Part shown: positions 45,248-56,667 of the stretch, in pieces
How positions within the stretch are numbered: the stretch's first letter is position 1
Layout of the letters: each line of letters starts with the position of its first letter
Origin: Congeria kusceri
Taxonomy: Eukaryota > Mollusca > Bivalvia > Myida > Dreissenidae
DNA length: 64,000 nt
Direction: 5' to 3'
Assembly (NCBI GenBank): GCA_027627225.1
Contig: CM051026.1
Span: 3,870,701-3,934,700 of the forward strand
Notes under the pieces: model-generated
The model's database searches: none
Seen by the model: only the letters and a program-made list of their open reading frames with translations
Told to the model about the DNA's origin: nothing
Program-made: the position numbers and the translations under genes

Positions 45248-46189
45248 AACACCTTTTTTATTATACAAAGTTTGATGTGAAGCCATTTGACACTTCAAAG
45301 TTTTGTTTTGCATTAAAACATTACAGTACATAGTTAAGTTCTGCACACAACAATCGAAGGCAATAACTATCACAGTAATGAAGACTTGTGCACATAAAAT
45401 CATGTCTAATAACAATATTCAAGAGTTTACACAAAATACTGTGCATATAAATAAAGCTGTACACAATAAAAAAAGAATATCATGCAAAGGGCAATAACTC
45501 AGTAAGCCCTGTACTGAATTTAATGTTCTATGTAACAATTTATTTGCAACATTCTTATATTACTTACAATATATTAAAAGGGTCATTAAAATATACTTAG
45601 CACTTGTTAAGCTGAACACACAATTTGAGATGTACAGACGGACACACAGAAGTGGTGAATTTGTTGAATGATGATCTTGATAGACACCTAAATTTCCTTA
45701 TAATGTGGGCATAAACAATAAACTTACTGATAATTAAACTTCCAAATGCTTAAGTTACAAAAAACTGAATCTGAAATATTATTTACTAGTATATAAAAAT
45801 GTATTAAATTCTTCAATATACCGGTACACATTCTGGTATGTAAATGACTTATTTAAGACTTACAATGGACGGTTGAATGTGTTTACCTGAAAAATAATTA
45901 AAAGGGAACTGTTCACAGAATGACGAATTGACAATTTTGCAACATTCTGTAACATACTCCAAAAATTAAAGAATAGTGTACATAAAGGAGCGAAATAACA
46001 CTACGGACATAGAAATACACCGTCAATACCATTTTGTTAGAGTAATCATTAGTTAAAATTGAGAAAATTATGTAGCATTTGTAATGCTAAACGATGGAAT
46101 AATTTGGAGCGTTTCTGTTCTTTTCATTAAAATTGCTGACAATCCGTGGATCACTTACATAAGGTAAAAAATGCAGAAAACTATTCACA

Positions 46190-46266
46190 AGTAAGAATGG
46201 CCGAGCGGTTAAGGCATCAGCCTTTTGATCCAGAGCTCTGATGTTCGAACCCCGGTGGAAGCAACT
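46190..46266 (+). tRNA. Class II (Leu/Ser-like) tRNA-like sequence, probably relic
   Basis: GGCCGAGCGGTTAAGGC is a good D arm/box A of class II tRNAs. GTTCGAACCCCGG is a box B. A run of six T (pol III stop) follows at once. The anticodon region (CAGCCTTTTGATCC) does not form a clean stem, so it is probably a tRNA pseudogene or SINE head rather than a working gene. Confidence 0.5.
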
Positions 46267-46906
46267 TTTTTTCTTTATCTTTCTTTAATCAGTTAAGACA
46301 TTGCATGGCATACTTTAAAATCTACAAAAATCTGTGAACAAGTTCCTGTAAGTTTAATTAAACAACAAAAAATAATTCATTTTTATTGATCATTTACCCT
46401 CGCAAATTTCCCTCAGTATTTTTCTAAAATATGGTCTACTGCATAGTCTGTACGTATAATTAGCTTTAAATCAAATCCATTTTAAATAAAATTAACCCAA
46501 TGCATTGAATAAATAATTATCTTGTAGTACAATGTCTTGATATTCACCTCTTCATAAACCAATGTACATATTTTTAATGCACTTACAATCAACTGATCCA
46601 TTTTTCACAAAATACATAAATGTCCAGAACAGTTGTAAACTATAATATAATGAGAATGTTTATCAAATGAGCTCCCATATATGTATTTAATTGATTTACT
46701 TAATTAAAAAAGAAAAGTAAAATGTCTGTAAATACTGACAAGAGAATTGTCTATAAGGTTCCCCTGATGATGTATTGCTGTTTGTGGTGGATGCATGAGA
46801 TATCCAAACTTAAAAAAGTACTGTGTTCTATAAGGATATAAACAGACACATTCAAGATTTAATTATATTTTACATTAAGGGCCTTTAATAATTATTTATT
46901 ACATAC

Positions 46907-47037
46907 TGATGTGATTTCAGTTGGTAAGCAGAGATTGTGAACAGAGGGATGGGGACTTGCAGATGTGCCTGGTGGAGTTCTGGTAGCAACAACTTTGGGT
47001 TCACCTCCCTCGTTTCGTGATGCCAGTGTAACTGCCC
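46907..47037 (-). CDS. Candidate exon, minus-strand gene 2
   Basis: Acceptor CATATTACAG and donor CATCA|GTATGT on the minus strand. In phase 0 the frame reads GQLHWHHETREVNPKLLL and on to LKSH without a stop, joining directly to the phase-0 end of the exon at 47,483-47,644. A second open frame also exists. Protein not recognised. Confidence 0.42.
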
Positions 47038-47482
47038 CTGTAATATGAGAGGTGCATTATTGTTTCAGTTGCAAGAAAACCTTTACTGCACACGTGTATA
47101 CATTTAACAAATGTATAACATATCTGAGGTTTATGTAGTTTTAAAGTGGTACTATCACTACTTGTTAGTGACAAATCTCAGGCAATCTTCATCCAATGTG
47201 TACAAGATTGTTTATGTCTTAGAACAGTTTAAACGCACATGAAAGAGGAAGTAATAAACACAGAATTTTACCAATTTGGGTACATTTTTTTTTATACATA
47301 TATTTACATTTTACATTAAATTTTTTTGTTAACAACACAACAATTGACAAATCGACTTGGGTCAATCTCCGATAAACACACTTTACAGAAAAAAAAGATT
47401 TTACATCTCTGTCAAAACATGTAGTCCTGACTTTTTGTCTGGCTAAATGCATTGTCGATCCAAACTCCGATCGGTGAACTAC

Positions 47483-47644
47483 CTTTGCACTGTTACTTTC
47501 AAACACATCATATGTCTTCTTCGTAGTGTCTGGGACCCTTTGTGAGTTTGATCGACTGCTGCCTCGTGACTCATCGAACGCCATAAACCTTGTGACTGTT
47601 GATCTTCCCAAGCAGATTCTCACAGTGATGTCCATGATTGCACC
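47483..47644 (-). CDS. Candidate exon, minus-strand gene 2
   Basis: Acceptor TCATTGTCAG and donor AAAG|GTAGTT. Exactly 54 codons, starting GAIMDITVRICLGRSTVT and containing MAFDESRGSSRSNSQR. Phase 0 at both ends, compatible with the next exon at 47,037. A longer frame continuing to 47,219 runs into intron-like sequence. S/R-rich middle; no domain recognised. Confidence 0.42.
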
Positions 47645-48049
47645 CTGACAATGACAATAACACTATGACAGGAATATTGTTTCAAATGTGCTCATGTACA
47701 GTCATGCATTTGAGTCAGAAAATAAAGTTCCAGTAATAACAGGTTCATAGAACTTGTGACAGAAAACATCGGCAATGGCATCATGAGAATAATGGCATCG
47801 TGTTGTTTGTTTCATTGTCTAGCACATGGACCTCTTAAGCATGTGTTCATTAAGAAATGCATTCATACAAATGATATATATAAAGATGCATTTCTTAAAA
47901 TCAGATTTTCAGTTACCTCCCTTTATTGTAGCCTTACTGTTCCCATGTTACGGTAAACACACTGAAATGGTGTCCCTGACAGTATTGAAAGAAGTATAGC
48001 ATTTTTTTTTTATAGCAAATGGATGTTTTCTGACAACTTGTCATTTTAC

Positions 48050-48124
48050 CTCCAAGAAGCACCAGAAGGTTTCATAAGCCTGTGAATTTTTCCAACATGG
48101 TCAGGGTTCAAACCTTCTTGGCAA
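48050..48124 (-). CDS. Weak candidate exon, minus-strand gene 2
   Basis: Acceptor TTATCCAG and donor TGGAG|GTAAAA. One frame is open, reading CQEGLNPDHVGKIHRLMK and on to SGASW. Its phase does not join directly to the exon at 47,644, so it may be alternative, belong elsewhere, or be chance. Confidence 0.25.
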
Positions 48125-48639
48125 CTGGATAACACAAAATAACTGGGAAAAAACATGGCACATGCTCATTGCTTCAGTTCATGATTCCTTTGTAAATGGG
48201 ATGAATCTATTATAAACATGCCCAATTTTTTTTTTTTCATACACAACTGCCAATAATGTGGTAGAAATACATGCACTTTCCGACAGCATTTCTGCCCAAG
48301 TAATCAATAAATTACAACTTTCCTGCTAATGTGAGTGGTGATTGCAATACATGCATCATTATCCAAATACCAATTTTTCTCAGAACAAACTCGGGGTCAA
48401 CAATTTAGGTTTTTATGGGTTTTTTTTTGGCACTTGTGGAATGCTCTTTCAAAATACACTGCCAAAACGATATCGAGAGCTAGGAACTATCAGGTATTCA
48501 TTTGAACAGTAAGGTAGCTCACAACATCAATATACTTGACCAGGGCAACATTTTCACACATCACATACATATAATTTCTCATCCAATACTTAAAACTGGT
48601 AAAACAAATGCTGCTCAGTTTCCCAGTACATGTATGCTT

Positions 48640-48960
48640 ATAAGAAATGTCTTCCTTGCGTGTTTTTAGACTTATTGTCCAAAAACAATGTATTTAGGGA
48701 GTTATTGTCCGGAAAACATGTTTTTAGGTAATTTAAGTCCAAAAGGGGCCATAACTCTGTCAAAACTTGACCTGTATACTATGATGTTTACCAAAAATTA
48801 TTTGAATATGTCAAGCCTTTCTGGAGTTATCATCCAGAAACCATTAAAACCAACATACCGACAAGCTCACTCCTATCTACCCCCCCCCCCCACTGAACTT
48901 TGTTTGAGGGGGACAACAACTGACCAGAAAAGCTCATCCAAGAGCATTTTGTGTTCAGGA
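48640..48960. repeat. Diverged interspersed repeat with poly-C run
   Basis: Contains TTTAGGGAGTTATTGTCC and GGGGCCATAACTCTGTCAAA phrases of a common bivalve-type repeat, plus a run of 13 C at about 48,881-48,893. Confidence 0.5.
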
Positions 48961-49062
48961 GAGATAAAAAAAACGACTTTTTGAAAAACATATTCCTAAA
49001 TTTAATGATACATTTTAATAATTGTTATAGCATTAGTTCGCAAAAATTAATAACCCTTCTCA

Positions 49063-50232
49063 AATAAGTGTGTTAAATGCTGCGGTATTGGTATCATATT
49101 TTTTCAGCATTAAAGGCGTATTAAATGCGCTTTTAGGTAGGAGTGTAATGATATCATTGAATATTTTGAAATATATCGCAATATATACCACAATATATTG
49201 CCCATATTAAAAGGCACTCTTTTTCTTTCTATCACTCTAAAATAACCAAGGTTTTTTACGGTCAATTCGTATTAAACAGTGCACGCTGTTAGTCTGTTGT
49301 TCATCTTCGGGAAAACATCATAATGTTCAATATCTGGCAAACATGACCAAAAATACCATAAATCTCACTAGCAAGTATTTGCCTGTCATATATTAACATG
49401 TCTTAGAACAGTATGTTTTCGTAAGACAATTAGATTCAATACAAGTCTTTAACAGCAAAATTAAGGTTGTCAATGTATTTTGACACAAACACATGCATTA
49501 TGTTGTGCTTATTAAAAAGAAACATTCTGTCAACTAGGCAAAATCTATATATAATTCAGCGAATAATGAAGTGATAATTTGTCTCAATTTCAGCAGTATT
49601 TAGGTTTTAGTCTTACAAATGCAATTACATGTATGTCCACAAATTAGATTATTCAAACTTAACAATTCTGTTTCTAATTTCATTATTATAATCATCATTG
49701 TGGAGCAGATATGTAGACAAATGCAAAATCAACACAAGGGAAACGTTAATAATTTAAATTAATTTAAAAACAAAACAACATTATATTAAAAAAATGATAC
49801 AATAATCATAGGTATTTCATGAAATTGTAAACACACAAACAGCACATATCATTAAATACCGGGAAACAATTTACATATCGCGATATATTACTGCGAGATT
49901 TGATACCGCGATATACCCGTATACTGATATATCGTTACACCCCTACTTTTAGTACACTGTTTTTTTCTGTACTTATTCTGCATTTTTTTTCATTTAAATA
50001 CACTTAAAATACCCTTTAAATACACTTAAGTGTTTGTTTTTTTAGAATTTAGTGTATACACTTTAAATGCACTTAAGTGTGTTAATGCAGGAAAAATACA
50101 CAACAAATACACTTATTTTGGTATTTTTTCTGCATTTTCAAGTATATTAAACGCGTATTAAACACATAAAAAATACGGTGCCATTACCGCAGCATTTAAT
50201 GCGCATTAAAAGTGTATTAAATACACTTATTC
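49063..50232. mobile_element. Outer inverted-repeat element, split by a hAT-type MITE
   Basis: Left arm AATAAGTGTGTTAAATGCTG with CGGTATTGG and GCATTAAAGGCGTATTAAAT. Right arm in inverse: CAGCATTTAATGCGC, CCATTACCGCAG and ACACTTATT. The interior right of the insertion is rich in CACTTAAGTG and TTAAATACACTTA phrases. The insertion at 49,138-49,945 separates the arms, so the outer element would be about 350 bp without it. Confidence 0.62.
49138..49945. mobile_element. hAT-type non-autonomous transposon (808 bp)
   Basis: Ends TAGGAGTGTAATGATAT and, inverted, TAGGGGTGTAACGATAT. Sub-terminal ATATCGCAATATAT / ATATCGCGATATGT are also related. Flanking 8-bp sites CTTTTAGG (49,130-49,137) and CTTTTAGT (49,946-49,953) match at 7 of 8. 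The 8-bp duplication and TAGGGGTGTAACGATA end fit the hAT superfamily. No transposase frame remains. Confidence 0.8.
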
Positions 50233-50350
50233 GCAAATAGAAGTAAATAAACAAATCTGCACAGACTGACAGTCAGACAGACATAGTAAAACACAATATA
50301 CATACCAAAATATGTTCTGTTGGGGTGGGGGTGTGTGTGTAAAAAAATAC

Positions 50351-50493
50351 TGGCAGCAGCCTTCACAATCACTGATGGCAGGATTAAAACTGTTATCTTG
50401 CCAACATCTTCATAAGCTTGGAGCCTTGGAGAATCATCGACCAACAGCAGCATTGTGAAGCGAGAAGTTGAATGCTTTCTTTCAATGGGCACA
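50351..50493 (-). CDS. Candidate exon, minus-strand gene 2
   Basis: Acceptor ACTTTACAG and donor CTGCCA|GTATTT. One frame is open for 47 codons (starting VPIERKHSTSRFTMLLLV, with DDSPRLQAYEDVGK). It enters with two carried bases and leaves with one. The residue mix is protein-like, but no family is recognised. It lies 0.9 kb upstream of the nested transposons. Confidence 0.4.
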
Positions 50494-50875
50494 CTGTAAA
50501 GTAGCATGAATTGTACCTCAGAGCTGCAATGAAGCTAGCTGACATGGCGATATGATAAATAACAAGCATTTATGTTGCAGAATAAAAGAACATGAAGAAA
50601 GAATTAAACATTACACACATTTTAGTAAATATCTGCAGGTTTGTTTTGTCTACAAATGACGGAAAATGGCAATGGCAGACAACACTGACCACAACAGCTC
50701 ACCTTGATCATTGCCTAAGTTAGCTTACATCTCAAATAAGGCTATAATCAAGTCTCTTATTGAGGTCAATAAACAGCTAGCAGTCTGGCCAAATACTTGG
50801 CTAGGAAGTTATGGACGACATGCATTATTCTGATTGCAACCTGAATTCCTTATGACTGTTGGTCTTAACATAGCA

Positions 50876-50881
50876 TTTATT
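50876..50881 (-). terminator. Possible poly(A) signal of minus-strand gene 1
   Basis: AATAAA on the minus strand, about 750 bases after the stop codon at 51,631. Listed only because it lies between the two candidate genes; AATAAA is frequent by chance in such AT-rich DNA. Confidence 0.2.
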
Positions 50882-51372
50882 GGGTTTTGCTTATACTTTT
50901 GGGTTATGCCCTTCACTGCTTAGCACTTTTGTCATGTATTTAACTGTACCTCACACTGCTGAACCTTCTGTACACTGCCTGACAGCATTGCAGTGGCAGG
51001 CCGAGTTCGATATCTGTTGCATTGGTTTCCTGGTAAGGACATTCACTTAAATTATACTTTCATGAAAGAAAAAAAAGTACACAAAACATTTGCTTGCAGT
51101 AATTGATAACTTATCTGTTGTCATTCCCAAACTATTCTGCCAGTTTGACAATAAACCTCGCATAGGGTCAGAGATATAAAACTGTCGTACAAAAGTCATT
51201 GTGTTAAACAATAATCATGTTTTAATTACTTACATTAGAAATTTTTTCTTCCTCAAAATCTTCTGCTTAAACCAAAGGACACAAATACTTCCACTGAAAA
51301 ATACTGGATGAATTGATGAATGTCAGTCCATTATTTACAGGTGTGTCAATAAAAGGATCTCTGATAAAACTG

Positions 51373-51432
51373 CATCATCATCAATATCATCATCATCAAT
51401 GTCATCGACATCATGGTCATCATCATCATTTT
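51373..51432. repeat. (CAT)n-rich microsatellite
   Basis: CATCATCATCAATATCATCATCATCAATGTCATCGACATCATGG-type degenerate trinucleotide repeat. Confidence 0.85.
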
Positions 51433-51630
51433 ACCACTGTTCTGGTGTGTAATAAAAGAACAATTTTCAATGTTTACTTCATTCTTGTTTCCAGCATCTA
51501 CAGCTTTCTGGTCCAGCGATCACGTCCTAAAATTCCAGACCATGCGTAGGCTGACTGGATGGTCGCTGGCCTGTGGTCAGTCCAGAGGTACTGGTTGTGT
51601 TCCTCCATATGGCCTGACCAGCACGGCATC

Positions 51631-51700
51631 CTAGGATGGCATCGCATCAGAGTAGCAGACGAGCGCCAGGAACAGGCTAGATATTTCATCACGATGGTAA
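51631..51700 (-). CDS. Candidate terminal exon, minus-strand gene 1
   Basis: Acceptor TTATCTTCAG. With the two bases carried from the exon at 53,224 (split Leu codon CT|T) the frame reads YHRDEISSLFLALVCYSD, AMPS and then TAG (51,631-51,633). The phase match and hydrophobic helix-like sequence support it. The following 140 bp is GC-richer and has open frames on both strands, so the choice of frame is not certain. Protein not recognised. Confidence 0.42.
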
Positions 51701-52444
51701 CTGAAGATAAGACATAATTGACGAAACATCTGGTACAGTCGACTCCCTTACCTCGATGTTGCCCCAGACAAGCACAACAACTTTGAGCCATCAAAACTTT
51801 GAGCTAACCAGTAACTGTTTTCAGACATCATCTGTTGTTTTGCGTCTGTTACTGCCAAACCTCCAGACTAAATTTAGTGAATTAATTTCAGACAGAACAC
51901 AATATAGGAATGTGTGAAAGTTTTGAAGTCAAGTATCATTTGTTCTCCAATGGACACTAGCCTGGTCATAGTATCCATTAGCTACTTGACTCGACTTTGC
52001 TCATAACACAATTTACGGAAAAATGAGACCGGGCCCATGCTAGAGCCATCAGAAAATTCCAGACATTAAAATTTGAGGCAAACAATAGAAATTTATATGA
52101 ATATATTTCAAAACAGTTGTTACTTTCAAAACAATTGGTACAAATGGTAAAATTCGAGCCAACGAGAATTTGCAAATAGCAAGTTTCGACTAAAAGGGAT
52201 ATGACTGAAATCACTGTCAATAGCAAATTAATTAATGTTTCTATGTTATTGTTTAAGTTCTTTTGATAGTTAATTCATTTAAGTCTCTGTGTTGCTCTTT
52301 TATCAGCGATGTATTGTAACAGTTCTATAATGTACAATGTCTACATGATTGTAGATTCACAGTGGTCTAGGTGTCTGCTTTCTGATAATGTGATTGTGAA
52401 TGAATGTAAAAAATGATGCAAATGTGACATCAACGCATATACCC

Positions 52445-53180
52445 ATATCACACCAGAGCCCGTTGTTACCAAGTCAACCACATCCTTCAAGGACGTATTG
52501 AGGATGACGTGTTGAGGACGAGGAATATACATCAGGGACCTGGTTATGTCTGTGGGTATGGAGGATGTGGGGCAGTTATAAGCATGCAAAAAACTTGCGC
52601 AGTGAGAACGAGAACGTAGTGTGGACCGATTAATGACGCACATGTATTTGTGACAGGATAAGCGCGTTTATGACATACTAATGAGTATGGACTTCATGAA
52701 TGTAATACCTACGTGGGGACTTCTGGCAGAGTTTGTGCTACGCATCCGCAACACATTTGGACATCTCTGCTTCACCATAAAGACATGCTCAGGATTACTA
52801 CAGGTTAGTATCAGGTCTATGTACGCATTCACGACATTAATGACGTAATTACTGTGCATTTCCTATGTATGTAGTAGTCAGCACCACTGTTTGAAACGTA
52901 AAATGTACCTCTACATCAAAATTTGACTTAGAAAACAATGCTCTACGATAGAGTGTGGCAACATTTTTATAGGCACGGTTGACGTGGGTATGGCGTATGT
53001 TTAGTGTGATAATAGGGGCGTACAGTATTCTAAGACGTGCCGGATACCCAGAAGCTGTGCTGTATGAACTGATTTCACATGACGCACGACAGATTATGTG
53101 CCTGGCAAGGTATTAGTGTTGACTGCCTGGTAATGTTGAGGACCTTGTGTAATTAGTACTGACAGGCTCTGGTGTGATAT
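52445..53180. mobile_element. DNA transposon-like element, 16-bp perfect terminal inverted repeats (736 bp)
   Basis: ATATCACACCAGAGCC at 52,445-52,460 is repeated exactly in inverse at 53,165-53,180. The interior has higher G+C than its flanks. The terminal ATAT is palindromic, so the target duplication could be TA or ATAT. A plus-strand frame at 52,655-52,804 (DKRVYDILMSMDFMNVIP...) with a CAG|GTTAGT end is open, but lies inside the element and has no known transposase motif. It lies in the presumed intron between the exons at 53,224 and 51,700. Confidence 0.68.
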
Positions 53181-53223
53181 CACCATTACTTACAGATCCG
53201 TATTCACCAACTGGGCTACTTAC

Positions 53224-53342
53224 AGTTCTTCCTCCCAGCCATCACTGTCCTCACTGTCATCCTCCTCTTCTTCATCATCATCATCATCAATATCATCATC
53301 ATCTGGTGCTGGAGTGCTGCATGCTGGTCCCTGCTTATTGGC
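53224..53342 (-). CDS. Candidate acidic exon, minus-strand gene 1
   Basis: Strong acceptor (ATCTACTTACAG) and strong donor (GAACT|GTAAGT). The frame ANKQGPACSTPAPDDDD continues with a run of D/E and ends SEDSDGWEEEL in phase 2. The D run is written by GAT triplets, seen as CAT on the plus strand. On the plus strand the same block would read as an I/F-rich stretch with its own splice-like ends, but the minus-strand signals are better and join in phase to 51,700. Acidic linkers of this kind occur in many nuclear and transport proteins; none is identified. Confidence 0.48.
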
Positions 53343-53420
53343 CTGTAAGTAGATGGATATCTGAATAGTGTTCACACCAGCAGCAGCAGATTCAGTAGTT
53401 TACATAATATTGCATTGCAT

Positions 53421-53445
53421 TTATCATCATCATCATCATCATCAC
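53421..53445. repeat. (CAT)n microsatellite
   Basis: Eight uninterrupted ATC triplets. Confidence 0.85.
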
Positions 53446-53641
53446 CAGTGCGCAATAGCAATTATAGTTCATTACAGTTTCTAGAGAGCAGAAACCGCTA
53501 TAATGGCCAATGTCAGATAATTCAAGGCCATAACTCCACAATTCCTGGGTAATTTGGCTGGCTATCTAACTTTGCCAAGATATTACATATCATAAAAAGA
53601 TTTTCATGCAGATTTTCAGGCCATTTTTTTCAGCAACATAC

Positions 53642-53732
53642 TGGAGATATCGAGTGACAAGTTTAGCCCATTCTGCAAGCACAGGGTCTCTACATTCCTG
53701 ACGTATTTGCTCCTTGCAAATCCCTTCAGGTT
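53642..53732 (-). CDS. Candidate exon, minus-strand gene 1
   Basis: Acceptor TTGGATTTCAG and donor CTCCA|GTATGT. The favoured frame reads EPEGICKEQIRQECRDPV then LAEWAKLVTRYLQ. Its phases do not join cleanly to the exons at 53,342 or 54,432, so at least one more exon or a different boundary is needed. Protein not recognised. Confidence 0.38.
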
Positions 53733-54431
53733 CTGAAATCCAAGAAATAATGGTACACGTGTCTCTTCCCTTCAATCAAGCTCTAAAGTCTAAGAAACTC
53801 ACAAACGTACATCTGTGCCATGTATGATTATAAAGTAAAACACATCTATGGTCAAAAATATTATTGAGTGTACACACTTCAAACTACAAAGGTTTTAATT
53901 ACAATTTGAATTATCTCAGTTTTTTTAGATGATTTACCGTTTGATAACAAATTAGCATGTATATGTATTGAGCCCCCTCGTTTCTGAATGAGAGGCAAGT
54001 GGACGTGAAGTAAAGCTGTGTATTGCGCAACATATAAATTAGTTGTCTATCAGTTGTACACGTTCTCGAAGTCACTCCGCAGGATTTTGGGCAATTATCA
54101 GCTACCACTCAGCATTACTCCACTTAGATTCGCCAAGTAATTACTCGCATCTAACATTCCGACTCTGTGACAGCAAGTAAAATATTTATTTTGCAAGAGC
54201 TGTACTGTACATCCTGCCACATTTACAGTTTCTCTAAACATTTGCACAATTAAATGGAATTTCCCAATGTTCTGTACTGTCCAGAACTGCCCATGAAATA
54301 ATTAATAATTTACGAGAGCCTAGATAAAAGAATAGAACAATGGCATATAGTAACTAGAAATTTAAATATTGGTCATATAATTACTAGCTCTGTGAGTTTC
54401 TACATGGAATAACTGCACATTAATTCCCTAC

Positions 54432-54501
54432 CCAGGGATGGCACTGTATCTGTACCAGAACGCAGCAACTAGTTTCTTCATTGGATTATTATCGCGAAAA
54501 G
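54432..54501 (-). CDS. Candidate exon, minus-strand gene 1
   Basis: Acceptor TTTTGTTACAG and donor CCTGG|GTAGGG. Only one frame is open (FRDNNPMKKLVAAFWYRY, then SAIPG). It needs one carried base, which the exon at 55,117 supplies (G|CT = Ala). Protein not recognised. Confidence 0.4.
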
Positions 54502-55116
54502 CTGTAACAAAATGAACAGATATTATATAACTTGACAATTAATTTGACAAGACATGTAAATATGATAATCAGAATAGATAGCAAATGCGTTTAATCCCAG
54601 TTTCACATTAATAATAGACTTTTAACAGTCAATGTAATGTTACCAAGCAAAATATAGCCAAAATACTAAATAAGTAAGCAAAGAAGCCTAAAGGTGAACA
54701 TTTCACCTCAAATTAATGTTTTAAAGTAATCAAAATGGGCATGTTTCTTAGAACATGCACGTGTAGAACACATATTGACACATGATAAAACCCAACGTAT
54801 ATGAACTGACATTAAGTATGAATCTATAGGGTACAAACTGTATTAAGTTCTCCATTATGAATAGTGGAAAAAGAGAATTGTACATAAATGACAATAATAA
54901 CACTAAATTGTCTTACATTAAGGACCAACACGTCTTCAAAAGGCTTTTCAATCAACAAATTTGTGCAGCAACAATGTAGCATGCTAGAAAAAGTGGTTGC
55001 GGAATAACTTCTTTATAAAGATCTTAAATTAACAACAACTCAATAAGGTTACAAATCACTAATACTAAACGATTTAGCGGTGACATTCTCTCACAGTATC
55101 AGTCAACAATACATAC

Positions 55117-55234
55117 CTCTGGCTTTGTGCATGTTGCGTCCACCAATCGAGTAATGGCGACAAGAAACACTGCCGGAGCCTCTCTGTGCATAGTGAATGA
55201 GGAACCCTGTACCTTCCATGGTGAAATACAACTG
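55117..55234 (-). CDS. Candidate exon, minus-strand gene 1
   Basis: Acceptor CTTGGTTTCAG and strong donor CCAGAG|GTATGT. All three frames are open. The one beginning QLYFTMEGTGFLIHYAQR leaves one base and joins in phase to the exon at 54,501. Another, containing APAVFLVAITRLVDATCT, is also protein-like but would give the wrong phase. Upstream exons were not found in the window. Confidence 0.4.
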
Positions 55235-55419
55235 CTGAAACCAAGATATAGCATAAATACACATTAAGTTACGTACAAGAAGTTTTGTGAAATACATAAC
55301 TTCTGTATGTTTTGATATGGAGAAAAACCCATGTCAGTAATTGAAAACGAGTATTCACCGTATATAAAACATGTTTAGTGAATGGCATTTAAAGCAGTTC
55401 CAACAATCTTGTTGTTGGG

Positions 55420-55495
55420 ATAGCTCTTTCGCTCTTTAAAGTGTCTGCCTCTCACGCTGGAGACTTGGGTTCAACCCCCCCAACATAATTCAATA
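55420..55495 (+). other. tRNA-like sequence
   Basis: Begins GTTGGGATAGCTCTTTCGCT, and has CTTGGGTTCAACCCCCCC (box B-like) and a CTCACG anticodon-loop-like region. Weak D arm. Probably a SINE head or tRNA relic. Confidence 0.42.
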
Positions 55496-55499
55496 CATT

Positions 55500-56280
55500 T
55501 TAAATTGACATTAATTCTACTAAACTGTAATGACGGTTATTAGTCTGAATACTGTTTCTTATTTACGTAAGGCATTTTATAATGTCTGTGTTCGAAACTC
55601 GAACGGAGTATACACTGATTACCGATGTACATGATGATTTACTCCAAAGGCATCATGAGCTATTGTATGCAGATAAAAAGTTACCAAAACGTTATTATTT
55701 TACCCATTTCAATGCGTTTATATCATCGATACGATGTCCACAAAGACGATTTCTGCAAAGTTGTATTTTATTAACATATTTCTAGACTGCTGCTTTAATA
55801 TGTAATACCTTATTACACAAGTATTATATCCTAGCATGTTAATTTAATGATGTTGGTTTGTTGACAAGATTATGAAAGCAGCATAACCGCAAACATGTTG
55901 ATATCAGAGTATTTGTGTCTGTTAAATAAAAGCTTAATGAAGAACATTTAAAATACAAACACCTAATTTATCCAATTATATCTTCTTTTTTCAGAATGTT
56001 TAATAACTATATACACTAAAATTATTGTTTAGACATACAACAGCTGACCTATATTTAATATCAAATCAGGACCACGTTTTTGGGGGGCCGCCATTTAATA
56101 CACATTTCCTATTGATATTCCTATGGTGCTCACGGAGCAACAAAATATCAAAACTGTACGTGAAATCTGTTTGGTGTGGGTTAGTGTATAATGCAAAATC
56201 AATGCAATTAATTTGTCTATAATATATGGGTAGTTAAAATTGACTAGACTGATTCGTGTTAATACAAACAAATTCAGTTA
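55500..56280. other. AT-rich DNA, no gene seen
   Basis: Short frames at 55,582-55,785 and 56,025-56,222 lack splice context and domains. Confidence 0.4.
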
Positions 56281-56283
56281 ATT

Positions 56284-56345
56284 TCTAATTGCCTTAATTT
56301 AGCCATAATATCAATCTAATTGCCTTAATTTAGCCATAATATCAA
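56284..56345. repeat. 31-bp tandem duplication
   Basis: TCTAATTGCCTTAATTTAGC with CATAATATCAA is repeated exactly once (period 31). Confidence 0.9.
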
Positions 56346-56667
56346 TTTGCAACCACATTTTAATAAATCTTGGGACTCGTTTAATGCGATATCGAAAGGA
56401 CACATGACAAAAACTGTACCTCGTCATTATATATGGGTCAATTCCATGCATTTAACCTTCTTGTTAAACGTCTATATGATTTAAAGTAATGCACTTTTCA
56501 ATTTGATTGTTTATTCATTGTAGAACTGACCCAATACATATGCACGTGCCACGATTTCTACTACCAATCTACTTTGACTGCTACTAGTGCAGCCTAAATT
56601 CCAAGTAAAAAAGCTCGTTGGCGCAAAATTGTGGTAAAAAATCCCCCTTAAACATTCGTCCGTACAG

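Noticed and set aside
53174..53368. Plus-strand hydrophobic 'transmembrane' exon
   Set aside because: The I/F run is the reverse reading of the GAT-coded acidic stretch. The minus-strand splice signals are better and join in phase to another exon.
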